64,000 nt of DNA from assembly GCF_051401765.1 (NCBI RefSeq), contig NW_027480422.1:17440001-17504000 (forward strand), in the 5' to 3' direction. The first letter of the stretch is position 1. Each line of letters begins with the position of its first letter. This document shows, one piece after another, positions 13,361 to 26,500 of this stretch. The notes beneath the pieces are model-generated. The model saw nothing but the letters and a program-made list of their open reading frames with translations. It ran no database searches and was not told the origin of the DNA. This DNA comes from Calliopsis andreniformis. Lineage: Eukaryota; Arthropoda; Insecta; Hymenoptera; Andrenidae. The position numbers and the translations under genes are program-made.

Positions 13361-14137
13361 GGTTTTGCTACATGGCGTTGCTCCACCACATCGAATAGTT
13401 AGGGCCTTCGAAGTCAATGCCAGAAGCATAAAATACAATATAAATACAACAGTTTTTTCATCGTATAACAGGAATAATTGCAACAAGCCTGAAGGTAATG
13501 GTCATTTCTACGTTTCGGGTAACCTAGGCTTCACTCTAGGGCGTTGCTCCACCAGATCGAATAGCTAGGGACTTAGAATTCAACGCCAGAAGAATAAAAT
13601 ACAACTTAAGTACAACAGTTTTACCATCGTATTAAATTAATAATCGCAAACAGTTTGAAGGTAATGGTCACTTCCACGTTCCGGGCAACCTAGGCTTAAC
13701 TGTAGGGCGTTGCTCCACCAGATCGCATAGTTAGGGACTTAGAATGCAACGCAAGAAACATAAAATACAATAAAAATGCAAAAGTTTTTCCGTCGAATAA
13801 CAGGAATAACTGCAACCAGTGTGAAAGTACTGGTCAGTTCTACGTTCCGGGCAACCTAGGCTTCACTCTTGGGCGTTGCTCCATCACATCGAATAGTTAC
13901 GGCCTTAGAAGTCAACTCCAGAAGCATAAAATACAATATAAATACAACAGCATTTCCATCGTATGTAATGTATATTTGCAAACAGTGTGAAAGTAAAGGA
14001 CATTTCTACGTTCCGGGCAACCTAGGCTTCACTCTAGGGCGTTGTTCTACCAGAGCGAATAGTTAGGGCCTAAGAAGTCAACGCCAGAAGCATAAAATAC
14101 AATATAAATACAACAGCTTTTCCATCGTATATAATGT

Positions 14138-15186
14138 ATATTTGCAAACAGTGTGAAAGTAAAGGTCATTTCTACGTTCCGGGCAACCTAGGCTTAACTG
14201 TAGGGCGTCGCTCCACCAGGTCGAATGGATAGAGCCTTAGAAGTCAACGCCCGAAGCATGAAATACAAAATAAATAGAACAGTTTTTCCATTGTGTAGAA
14301 CGAATCATTGCAACCAGTGTAAAAGTTATGGTCATTTCTATGTTCCGGGCAACCTTGTCTTAACTCCAGGGCGTTGCTCCACCAGATCCAATAGTTAGGG
14401 ACTTTGAATACAACGCCAGAAGCATAAAATACAATAAAAATGCAACAGTTTTTCCATTGTATAACAGGAATAACTGCAACCAGTGTGAAAGTAATGGTCA
14501 TTTCCACGTTCCGGGCAACCTAGGCTTCACTCTAGGGCGTTGCTCCACCACATCGTACAGCTAAGGCCTAGGAAGTCAACGCCTGAAGCATAAAATAAAA
14601 TAAAAATACAACAGTTTTTCTATCGTATAAAACGAATGATTGCAACCAGTATGAAAGCAATGGTCACTTCTACGTTCCGGGCAACCTAGGCTTCTCTCTA
14701 GGGCGTTGCTCAACCACATCGAATACCTACGGCCCTAGAAGACAACGCCATAACTATAAAATACAATATAAATACAACAGACTTTCCATCGTATAAAACG
14801 AATAATTGCAACCAGTCTGATAGTTATGGTCATTTCTACGTCCCGGGCAACCTAGGCTTCAGCCTAGGGCGTTGCTCCACCAGATCGAATAGTTAGGGCC
14901 TTAGAAGTCAACGCCAGAAGCATAAAGTACAATAGAAATCCAACAGTTTGTCCATCGTATAACTGGAATAATTGCAACCAGTGTGAAAGTGATAGTCATT
15001 TCTACGTTCCGGGCATCCTAGGCTTCAATCTACGGCGTTGTTCCACCAGATCGAATTGTAAGGGCCTGAGAAGCAAACGCCAGAAGCATTAAATACAATA
15101 TAAGTACCACAGTTTTTCCATCGTATAAAACGGATAATTGCAACCAGTGTGCAAGTAATGGTCATTTATACGTTCCGAGCAACCTA
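14138..15186 (+). repeat. Block B duplicated segment, copy 2
   Basis: Second copy of 12312-13360, 11 monomers downstream. Apart from the replaced monomer described there, differences are few and mostly single bases. Confidence 0.82.
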
Positions 15187-15199
15187 GGTTTCGCTACAT

Positions 15200-17235
15200 G
15201 GCGTTGCTCCACCAGATCGAATAGTTAGGGCCTAAGAAGACAACGCCAGAAGCATAAAATACAATAGAAATACAACAGTTTTTCCATCGTATAACAGGAA
15301 TAATTGTAATCAGTGTGAAAGGTATGGTCATTTCTACGTTCCGGGCAACCTAGGCTTCACTCTAGCTCATTGTTCCACCACATCGAATAGCTACGGACTT
15401 AGAAGTCAACGCCATAACTATAAAAAACGATATAAATGCAACAGCTTTTCCATTGTATAAAATGAATAATTGCAACCAGAATGGAGGTAATGGTCCTTTG
15501 TACTTTCCGGGCAACCTAGGCTTCACTCTAGGGCGTTTCTCCACCACATCGAATAGCTACGGCCTTAGAAGTCAACGTCTGAAGCATAAAATATAATATA
15601 AATACTACAGTTTTTCCATCGTATAACAGGAATAATTGCAACCAGTGTGAAAGACATGGTCATTTCAACGTTCCGGGCAACCTAGGCTTCGCTCTAGGGC
15701 GTTGATCCACCACATCGAATAGCTCCGGCCTTAGGAGTCAACGCCAGAGGCATAAAATACAAAATAAATACAACAGCTTTTCAATCGTATAACAAGGATA
15801 ATTGAAACCAGTGTGAAAGTGATGGTCATTTCTACGTTCAGGGCAACCTAGGCTTCACTCTAGGGCGTTGTTCCACCCGATCGAATAGTTAGGGACTAAG
15901 AAGTCAACGCCAGAAACATAAAATACAAAACAAATAGAACAGTTTTTCCATTGTATAAAAGGAATAATTGCAACCAGTGTGAAAGCTATGGTCATTTATA
16001 CGTTCCGGGCAACCTAGGCTTCACTCTAGGGTATTGTCCGACCAGATCGAATAGTTAGGGCCTAAGAAGTCAACGCCAGAAGCATAAAATACAATATAAA
16101 TACAACAGTTATTCAATCGTATTAGAGGAATAATTGCAACCAGTATGAAAGATATGGTCAATTCTACAATACGGGCAACCTAGGCTTCACGCTATGGCGT
16201 TGCTCCACCACATCGAGTAGCTGTGGCCTTAGAAGTCAACGCCAGAAGCATTAAATACAATATAAGTACAATAGTTTTTCCATCGTATTAAACGAATAAT
16301 TGCAACCAGTATGAAAGTTATGGTCATTTCTACGTTCGGGGCATCCTAGACTTAACTCTAGGGCGTTGCTATACCAGATCGAATTGCTACGGCCTTAGAA
16401 GTCAACGCCCGAAGCATAAAATACAATAAAAATACCACAGCTTTTCCATCGTATAACAGGAATAATAGCAACCAGTGTGAAAGATATGGTCATTTCTACG
16501 ATCAGGGCAACCTAGGCTTCACTCCAGGGCGTTGCTGCACCACATCGAATAGCTACGGCCTTAGAACTCAACGCCATAACTATAAAATACAATATAAATA
16601 CAACAGTTTTTCCATTGTATAAAATGAATAATTGCAAACAGTGTGGAAGTAATAGTTATTTCTACGTTCCGGGCAACCTAGGCTTCACGCTAGGGCGTTT
16701 CTCCACCACATCGAATAGCTACTGCATTAGGAGTCAACGCCAGAGGCATAAGATACAATATAAGCACAACAATATTACCATCGTATAAAATGTATAATTG
16801 CAAGCAGTGTGAAGGTAATGGTCATTTCTACGTTCTGGGCAACATAGGCTTCACTCTAGATCGTTGGTCCACCAGATCGAATAGTTAGGGCCTTAGAAGT
16901 CAACGCCCGAAGCATAAAATACAAAATAAATAGAACAGTTTTTCCATTGTATAAAACGAATAATTGCAACCAGTGTGAAAGCTATGGTCATTTATACGTT
17001 CCGGGCAACCTAGGCTTCACTCTAGGGCATTGTCCCACCAGATCGAATAGTTAGGGCCTAAGAAGTGAACGCCAGAAGCATAAAATACAATATAAATACA
17101 ACAGCTCTTCCATCGTATATAATCTATATTTGCAGACAGTGTGAAAGTAAAGGTCATTTCTACGTACCGGGCAACCTAGGTTTCGCTCTAGGGCCTTGCT
17201 CCACCAGATCGAATAGCTACGGCCTTAGAAGTCAA
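15200..17235 (+). repeat. Block C segmental duplication, copy 1 (17-mer offset)
   Basis: About 2035 bp (roughly 12 monomers) that recur at 18022-20057, exactly 2822 bp (17 monomers) downstream. Rare shared marks include TAAAAAACGATATAAATGC, GAGTAGCTGTGGCC, TTCTACAATACGGGC and GCACAACAATATTACC. Differences are a few per kb by eye, so the duplication is recent relative to monomer divergence. Confidence 0.88.
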
Positions 17236-18021
17236 AGCCAGAAGCACAAAATAAAATAAAAATACAACAGTTATTCCACCGTATAACAGGAATAATTACA
17301 ACCAGTGTGAAAGTAATGGGCATTTCTACGTTCCGTGCAACCTAGGCTTCACTCTAGGGCGTAGGTCCACCAGGACGAATAGTTAGGGCCTTAGAAAACA
17401 ACTCGAGACGCATAAAATACAATATAAATACAACAGTTTTTCCACGGTATAAAACGAATAATTGCAACCAGTATGAAAGTTATGGTCAGTTCTACGTTCC
17501 GGGCAACCTATGCTTCACCCTAGGTCGTTGCTCCACCAGATCGAATAGTTAGGGCCTAAGAAGTCAACGCCAGAAGCATAAAATACAATAGAAATACAAC
17601 AGTTCTTCCATCGTATAACAGGAATAATTGCAATCAGTTTGAAAGGTATGGTCATTTCTACGTTCCGGGCAACCTAGGCTTCACTCTAGGACGTTGCTCC
17701 ACCACATCGAATAGCTGCGGCCTTAGAAGTCAACGCCAGAAGCATAAAATACAATATAAATACAACAGTTTTTCAGCCGTATAACAGGAGTAATTGCAAA
17801 CAGTGTGAAAGATATGGTCATTTGTACGTCCCGGGCAACCTAGTCTTCACTCTAGGGCGTTGGTCCACCAGGTCGAATAGTTAGGGTCTCAGAAAACAAC
17901 TCCAGACGCAAAAAATACAATATAGGTACAACAGTTTTTCCACGGTATAAAACGAATAATTGCTACCAGTATGAGAGTTATGGTCAGTTCTACGTTCCGA
18001 GCAACCTACGCTACACCCTAG
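17236..18021 (+). repeat. Satellite stretch between the block C copies
   Basis: Just under five monomers separate the two block C copies. They include the first examples of a subtype marked by GAAAACAACTCSAGACGC followed by TTTTTCCACGGTAT (17401 and 17899). Part of this stretch resembles about 20600-20940 at an offset of 3320 bp (20 monomers). Confidence 0.78.
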
Positions 18022-20057
18022 GGCGTTGCTCCACCAGATCGAATAGTTAGGGCCTAAGAAGACAACGCCAGAAGCATAAAATACAATAGAAATACAACAG
18101 TTTTTCCATCGTATAACAGGAATAATTGTAATCAGTGTGAAAGGTATGGTCATTTCTACGTTCCGGGCAACCTAGGCTTCACTCTAGCTCATTGTTCCAC
18201 CACATCGAATAGCTACGGACTTAGAAGTCAACGCCATAACTATAAAAAACGATATAAATGCAACAGCTTTTCCATTGTATAAAATGAATAATTGCATCCA
18301 GAGTGGAGGTAATGGTCCTTTGTACTTTCCGGGCAACCTAGGCTTCACTCTAGGGCGTTTCTCCACCTCATCGAATAGCTACGGCCTTAGAAGTCAACGT
18401 CTGAAGCATAAAATATAATATAAATACTACAGTTTTTCCATCGTATAACAGGAATAATTGCAACCAGTGTGAAAGACATGGTCATTTCAACGTTCCGGGC
18501 AACCTAGGCTTCGCTCTAGGGCGTTGATCCACCACATCGAATAGCTCCGGCCTTAGGAGTCAACGCCAGAGGCATAAAATACAAAATAAGTACAACAGCT
18601 TTTCAATCGTATAACAAGAATAATTGAAACCAGTGTGAAAGTGATGGTCATTTCTACGTTCCGGGCAACCTAGGCTTCACTCTAGGGCGTTGTTCCACCC
18701 GATCGAATAGTTAGGGACTAAGAAGTCAACGCCAGAAGCATAAAATACAAAACAAATAGAACAGTTTTTCCATTGTATAAAAGGAATAATTGCAACCAGT
18801 GTGAAAGCTATGGTCATTTATACGTTCCGGGCAACCTAGGCTTCACTCTAGGGTATTGTCCGACCAGATCGAATAGTTAGGGCCTAAGAAGTCAACGCCA
18901 GAAGCATAAAATACAATATAAATACAACAGTTATTCAATCGTATTAGAGGAATAATTGCAACCAGTATGAAAGATATGGTCAATTCTACAATACGGGCAA
19001 CCTAGGCTTCACGCTATGGCGTTGCTCCACCACATCGAGTAGCTGTGGCCTTAGAAGTCAACGCCAGAAGCATTAAATACAATATAAGTACAATAGTTTT
19101 TCCATCGTATTAAACGAATAATTGCAACCAGTATGAAAGTTATGGTCATTTCTACGTTCGGGGCATCCTAGACTTAACTCTAGGGCGTTGCTATACCAGA
19201 TCGAATTGCTACGGCCTTAGAAGTCAACGCCCGAAGCATAAAATACAATAAAAATACCACAGCTTTTCCATCGTATAACAGGAATAATAGCAACCAGTGT
19301 GAAAGATATGGTCATTTCTACGATCAGGGCAACCTAGGCTTCACTCCAGGGCGTTGCTGCACCACATCGAATAGCTACGGCCTTAGAACTCAACGCCATA
19401 ACTATAAAATACAATATAAATACAACAGTTTTTCCATCGTATAAAATGAATAATTGCAAACAGTGTGGAAGTAATGGTTATTTCTACGTTCCGGGCAACC
19501 TAGGCTTCACGCTAGGGCGTTTCTCCACCACATCGAATAGCTACTGCATTAGGAGTCAACGCCAGAGGCATAAGATACAATATAAGCACAACAATATTAC
19601 CATCGTATAAAATGTATAATTGCAAGCAGTGTGAAGGTAATGGTCATTTCTACGTTCTGGGCAACATAGGCTTCACTCTAGATCGTTGCTCCACCAGATC
19701 GAATAGTTAGGGCCTTAGAAGACAACGCCCGAAGCATAAAATACAAAATAAATAGAACAGTTTTTCCATTGTATAAAACGAATAATTGCAACCAGTGTGA
19801 AAGCTATGGTCATTTATACGTTCCGGGCAACCTAGGCTTCACTCTAGGGCATTGTCCCACCAGATCGAATAGTTAGGGCCTAAGAAGTGAACGCCAGAAG
19901 CATAAAATACAATATAAATACAACAGCTCTTCCATCGTATATAATCTATATTTGCAGACAGTGTGAAAGTAAAGGTCATTTCTACGTACCGGGCAACCTA
20001 GGTTTCGCTCTAGGGCCTTGCTCCACCAGATCGAATAGCTACGGCCTTAGAAGTCAA
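18022..20057 (+). repeat. Block C segmental duplication, copy 2
   Basis: Second copy of 15200-17235. It ends where copy 1 reads GTCAAAGCCAGAAGCACAA and this copy reads GTCAATGCCAGAACTATAA, which marks the breakpoint in the middle of a monomer near 20057. Confidence 0.88.
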
Positions 20058-23000
20058 TGCCAGAACTATAAAATACAATATAAATACAACAGTTTTTCCA
20101 TTGTATAAAATGAATGATTGCAAACAGTGTGGAAGTAATGGTTATTGCTACGTTCCGGGCAACCTAGGCTTCACGCTAGGGCGTTGCTCCACCACATCGA
20201 ATAGCTACGGCATTAGGAGTCAACGCCAGAGGCATAACATACAATATAAGCACAACAACTTTTCCATCGTATAAGACGAACAATTGCAATCAGTATGAAG
20301 GTTATAGTCATTTCTACGTTCCCGGCAACCTAGGCTTCACTCTAGGACGTTGTTCCTCCAGATCCAATAGCTAGGGCCTAAGAAGTCTACACCAGGAGCA
20401 TAAAATACAATATAAATACAACAGTTTTTCCATCGTATAATACGAATAATTGCAACCAGTGTGAAAGTACTGGTCATTTCTACGTTCCGGGCAACCTAGG
20501 CTTCACTCTAGGGCGTTGCTCCACCACATCGAATAGCTCCGGCCTTAGGAGTCAACGCCAGAGGCATAAAATACAAAATAAATACAACAGTTTTTCAATC
20601 GTATAACAAGAATAATTGAAACCAGTGTGAAAGTAATGGGCATTTCTACGTTCCGTGCAACCTAGGCTTCACTCTAGGGCGTTGGTCCACCAGGCCGAAT
20701 AGTTAGGGCCTTAGAAAACAACTCGAGACGCATAAAATACAATATAAATACAACAGTTTTTCCACGGTATAAAACGAATAATTGCAACCAGTATGAAAGT
20801 TATGGTCAGTTCTACGTTCCGGGCAACCTATGCTTCACCCTAGGTCGTTGCTCCACCAGATCGAATAGTTAGGGCCTAAGAAGTCAACGCCAGAAGCATA
20901 AAATACAATAGAAATACAACAGTTCTTCCATCGTATAACAGGAATAATTGCAACCAGTGTGAAAGCTATGGTTATTTCTACGTTCCGGGCAACCTAGGCT
21001 TCACTCTAGGGCGGTGCTCCACCACATCGAATAGTTAGGGCCTTAGAAGTCAACGCCAGAAGCATAAACTACAAAAAAAATACAACAGTTTTTCCATCGT
21101 ATAACAAGAATAATTGCAACCAGTGTGAGAGTGATGGTCATTTCTACATTCCGGGAAACCTAGGCTTCACTCTAGGGCGTTGCTCCACCAGATCGAATAC
21201 ATAGTGCCATAGAAGTCAACGCCAGGAGCATAAAGTACATTAAAAATCCAACAGTTTGTCCATCGTATAACAGGAGTAATTGCCACCAGTGTGAAAGTGA
21301 TGGTCATTTGTGCATTCCGGGCAACCTAGGCTTCACTCTAGGGCGTTGCTCCACCACATCGGATAGCTGCGGCCTTAGAAGTCAACGCCAGAAGCATAAA
21401 ATACAATATAAATACAACAGTTTTTCAATCGTATAACAGGAATAATTACAACCAGTGTGAAAGTAATGGGCACTTCTACGTTCCGTGCAATCTAGGCTTC
21501 ACTGTAGGGCGTTGGTCCACCAGGTCGAATAGATAGGGCCTTAGAAAACAACTCCACACGCATAAAATACAATATAAATACAACAGTTTTTCCACGGTAT
21601 AAAACGAATAATTGCAACCAGTATGAAAGTTATGGTCATTTCTACGTTCCGGGCAACCTAGGCTTCACCCTAGGGCGTTGCTCCACCAGATCGAATAGTT
21701 AGGGCCCAGGAAGTCAACGCCAGAAGCATAAAATACAATATAAATGCAACAGTTTTTCCCTTGCATAACAGGAATAATTGCAACCAGTGTGAAAGTGATG
21801 GTCATTTGTGCATTCCGGGCAACCTAGGCTTCACTCTAGGGCGTTGCTCCACCACATCGGATAGCTGCGGCCTTAGAAGTCAACGCCAGAAGCACAAAAT
21901 AAAATAAAAATACAACAGTTTTTCCCTTGTATAACAGGAATAATTACAACCAGTGTGAAAGTAATGGGCATTTCTACGTTCCGTGCAACCTAGGCTTCTC
22001 TCTAGGGCGTTGCTCCACCAAATCGAATAGTTAGGGCCTAAGAAGTCAACGCCAGAAGCATAAAATACAAAATAAATACGACAGTTTTTCCATCGTATAA
22101 CAAGAATAATTGCAACCAGTGTGAGAGTGATGGTCATTTCTACATTCCGGGAAACCTAGGCTTCACTCTAGAGCGTTGCTCCACCAGATCGAATACATAG
22201 TGCCATAGAAGTCAACGCCAGAAGCATAAAGTACATTAAAAATCCAACAGTTTGTCCATCGTATAACAGGAGTAATTGCCACCAGTGTGAAAGTGATGGT
22301 CATTTCTGCATTCCGGGCAACCTAGGCTTCACTCTAGGGCGTTGCTCCACCACATCGGATAGCCGCGGCCTTAGTAGTCAACGCCAGAAGCATAAAATAC
22401 AATATAAATACACCAGTTTTTCAATCGTATAACAGGAATAATTGCAAACAGTGTGGAAGATATGGTCATTTCTACGTTGCGGGCATCCTAGGCTTCACTC
22501 TAGGGCATTGCTCCACCACATCGAATAGCTACGGCCTTAGAAGTCAACGCCCGAAGCATAAAATGCAATAAAAATACAACAGTTTTTCCATCGTATAACA
22601 GGAATAACAGCAACCAGAGTGAAGGTGATGGTCACTTCTAAGTTCCGGGCAACCTAGGCTTCACTCTAGAGCGTTGCTCCGCCAGATCGAATAGCTAGGG
22701 CCTTAGAAGTCAACGCCAGAAGCACAAAATAAAATAAAAATACAACAGCTATTCCATCGTATAACAGGAATAATTACAACCAGTGTGAAAGTAATGGGCA
22801 TTTCTACGTTCCGTGCAATCTAGGCTTCACTCTAGGGCGTTGGTCCACCCGGCCGAATAGTTAGGGCCTTAGAAAACAACTCCAGACTCATAAAATACAA
22901 TATAAATACAACAGTTTCTCCACGGTATAAAACGAATAATTGCAACCAGTATGAAAGTTATGGTCATTTCTACGTTACGGGCAACCTAGGCTTCACCCTT

Positions 23001-23530
23001 GGGCGATGCTCCACCAAATCGAATAGTTAGGGCCTAAGAAGTCAACGCCAGAAGCATAAACTACAAAATAAATACAACAGTTTTTCCATCCTATAACAAG
23101 AATAATTGCAACCAGTGTGAGAGTGATGGTCATTTCTACATTCCGGGAAACCTAGGCTTCACTCTAGGGCGTTGCTCCACCAGATCGAATACATAGTGCC
23201 ATAGAAGTCAACGCCAGGAGCATAAAGTACATTAAAAATCCAACAGTTTGTCCATCGTATAACAGGAGTAATTGCCACCAGTGTGAAAGTGATGGACATT
23301 TGTGCATTCCGGGCAACCTAGGCTTCACTCTAGGGCGTTGCTCCACCACATCGGATAGCTGCGGCCTTAGAAGTCAACGCCAGAAGCATAAAATACAATA
23401 TAAATACAACAGTTTTTCAATCGTATAACAGGAATAATTACAACCAGTGTGAAAGTAATGGGCACTTCTACGTTCCGTGCAATCTAGGCTTCACTGTAGG
23501 GCGTTGGTCCACCAGGTCGAATAGATAGGG
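20058..23530 (+). repeat. Block D: 6-mer higher-order rhythm (996 bp)
   Basis: The mark CATAGTGCCATAGAAGTC lies at 21200, 22196 and 23192 (CATAGTGCC is the constant part), exactly 996 bp (6 monomers) apart. It is flanked each time by GTGAGAGTGATGG upstream and by CATTAAAAATCCAACAGTTTG downstream. Some monomers in the middle unit differ: about 21400-21560 matches 23392-23550 at 1992 bp (12 monomers) but not 22396-22556, so the 6-mer units are not fully homogenised. The CATAGTGCC subtype returns at 33151, 34811 and 35807. Confidence 0.83.
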
Positions 23531-26500
23531 CCTTAGAAAACAACTCCAGACGCATAAAATACAATATAAATACAACAGTTTTTCCACGGTATAAAACGAA
23601 TAATTGCAACCAGCATGAAAGTTATGGTCATTTCTACGTTCCGGGCAACCTAGGCTTCACCCTAGGGCGTTGCTCCACCAAATCGAATAGTTAGGGCCTA
23701 AGAAGTCAACGCCAGAAGCATAAAATACAATATGAATACAACAGTTTTTCAATCGTATAACAGGAATAATTGCAAACAGTGTGAAAGATATGGTCATTTC
23801 TACGTTGCGGGCATCCTAGGCTTGACTCTAGGGCATTGCTCCACCACATCGAATAGCTACGGCCTTAGAAGTCAACGCCATAACTATAAAAAACAATATA
23901 AATACAACAGTTTTTCCATTGTATAACAGGAATAATTGCAACCAGTGTGAAAGTGATGGTCATTTCTACGTTCCGGGCAACCTAGGCTTCAGTCTAGGGC
24001 ATGGTTCCCCCAGATCGAATAGTTAGGGCCTAAGAAGCCTACGCCAGAAGCATAAAATACAATATAAACACCACAGTTTTTCCATCGTATAACAAGAATA
24101 ATTGCAGCCATTGTGAAAGTGATGGTCATTTCTACATTCCGGGCAGCCTAGGCTCCACTCTAGGGCGTTGCTCCACCAGATCGTATAGTTAGGGCCTAAG
24201 AAGTCAACGCCAGAAGCATAAAATACAATATAAATACAACAGTTTTTCCCTTGTATAACAGGAATAATTGCAACCAGTGTGAAAGCTATGGACATTTCTG
24301 CATTCCGGGCAACCTAGGCTTCACTCTAGGGCGCTGCTCCTCCAGATAGAATAGTTAGGGCCCAGGAAGTCAACGCCAGAAGAATAAAATACAAAATAAA
24401 TACAACAGTTTTTCCATCGTATAACAAGAATAATTGCAACCATTGTGAAAGTGATGGTCATTACTTCTTTCCGGGCAGCCTAGGCTTCACTCTAGGGCGT
24501 TGCTCCACCAGATCGTATAGTTAGGGACTTAGAATTTAACGCCAGAAGCATAAAATAAAATAAAAATGCAACAGTTTTTCCATAGTATAACAGGAATAAT
24601 TGCAACCAGTGTGAAAGTACAGGCCGTTTCTACGTTCCGGTCAACCTAGGTTTCGCTCTAGGGACTTGCTCCACCAGATCGAATAGCTAGGGACTTAGAA
24701 GTCAACGCCAGAGGCATAAAATACAATAAAAATGCAACAGTTTTTCCATCGTATAACATGAATAACTGCAACCAGTGTGAAAGTCCTGGTCATTTCTATG
24801 TTCCCGGTAACCTAGGCTACACTCTAGGGCGTTGCTCCACCACATCGAATAGCTACGGCCTTAGAAGTCAACGCCATAACTATAAAAAACAATATAAATA
24901 CAACAGTTCTCCCATTGCATAAAATGAATAATTGAAACCAAAGTGAAGTTGATGGTCATTTCTATGTCCCGGGCAACCTGGGCTTCACTCTAGGGCGTTG
25001 CTCCACCAGATCGAATAGCTAGGGACTTAGAAGACAACGCTAGAAGCATAAAATAAAAGAAAAATACAACAGTTTTTCCATCGTATAACAGGAATAACAG
25101 CAACCAGAGTGAAGGTGATGGTCACTTCGAAGTTACGGGCAACCTAGGCTTCACTCTAGGGCGTTGCTCCTCCAGATAGAATAGTTAGGGCCCAGGAAGT
25201 CAACGCCAGAAGCATAAAATAAAATATAAATACAACAGTTTTTCCCTTGTATAACAGGAATAATTGCAACCAGCGTGAAAGGTATGGTCATTTCTACGTT
25301 CCGGGCAACCTAGGCTTCACCCTTGGGCGTTGCTCCACCAGATCCAATAGTTAGGACATAAGAAGTCAACGCCAGAAGCATAAAATACAAAATAGATACA
25401 GCAGATTTTCCAGCATATAACAGGAATAATTGCAACCAGTGTGAAAGTGATGGTCATTTCTACGTTCCCAGCAACCTAGGCTTCACTCTAGGGCGTTGTT
25501 CCTCCAGATCGAATAGCTAGGGCCTAAGAAGTCTACAGCAGAAGCATAAAATACAATGTAAATACAACAGTTTTTCCATCGTATAACAAGAATAATTGCA
25601 ACCAGTGTGAAAGTGATGGTCATTTCTACGTTCCGGGCAACCTAGGCTTCAGTCTAGGGCGTGGTACCCCCATATCGAATAGTTAGGTCCTAAGAAGTCA
25701 ACGCTAGAAGCATAAAATACGATATATGTATAATAGCTTTTCCATCGTATCAAACGCATAAGTGCAACCAGTGTGAAAGCAATGGCCATTTCTACGTTCC
25801 GGGCATCCTAGACTTAACTCTAGGGCATTGCTCTACCAGATCGAATAGCTACGGCCTTAGAAGTCAACGCCAGAAGCATGATATACAATATAAATACAAC
25901 AGTGTTTCAATCGTATAACACGAATAATTGCAAACAGTGTGAAAGATATGGTCATTTCTACGTTCCGTGCAACCTAGGCTTCACTCTAGGGCGTTGGTCC
26001 ACCAGGCCGAATAGTTAGGACCTTAGAAAACAACTCCAGACGCATAAAATACAATATAAATACAACAGTGTTTCCACGGTATATAACGAATAATTGCATC
26101 CAGTATGAAAGTTATGGTCATTTCTACGTTCCGGGCAACCTAGGCTTCACCCTTGGGCGTTGCTCCACCAGATCCAATAGTTAGGACATAAGAAGTCTAC
26201 GCCAGAAGCATAAAATACAAAATAGATACAACAGATTTTCCAGCATATAACAGGAATAATTGCAACCAGTGTGAAAGTGATGGTCATTTCTACGTTCCCA
26301 GCAACCTAGGCTTCACTCTAGGGCGTTGTTCCTCCAGATCGAATAGCTAGGGCCTAGGAAGTCTACAGCAGAAGCATAAAATACAATGTAAATACAACAG
26401 TTTTTCCATCGTATAACAGGAATAATTGCAACCAGTGTGAAAGTGATGGTCATTTCTACGTTCCGGGCAACCTAGGCTTCACGCTAGGGCGTTGCTCCAC

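Larger units (their letters stand above)
8051..15200 (+). repeat. Block B: 11-mer higher-order repeat (about 1826 bp), rearranged
   Basis: The marker GCATGAAATACAAAATAAAT, or a close variant, lies at 9441, 10603, 11267, 12430 and 14256. Pairs 9441/11267 and 12430/14256 are 1826 bp apart (11 monomers), and 10603/12430 are 1827 bp apart because of a 1-bp insertion near 12124. Intermediate spacings are 7 and 4 monomers, so the unit looks like a 7+4 composite. Subtypes with GTATATTTGCAAACAG and AGTCTGATAGTTATGG are typical. A 1-bp deletion lies near 8393. Junctions with blocks A and C are ordinary monomer boundaries in continuous phase. Confidence 0.8.

Noticed and set aside
23732..23926. 64-codon ORF repeated identically at 28213-28407
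   Set aside because: The identity comes from the 4481-bp segmental offset of the satellite, not from selection on a protein.
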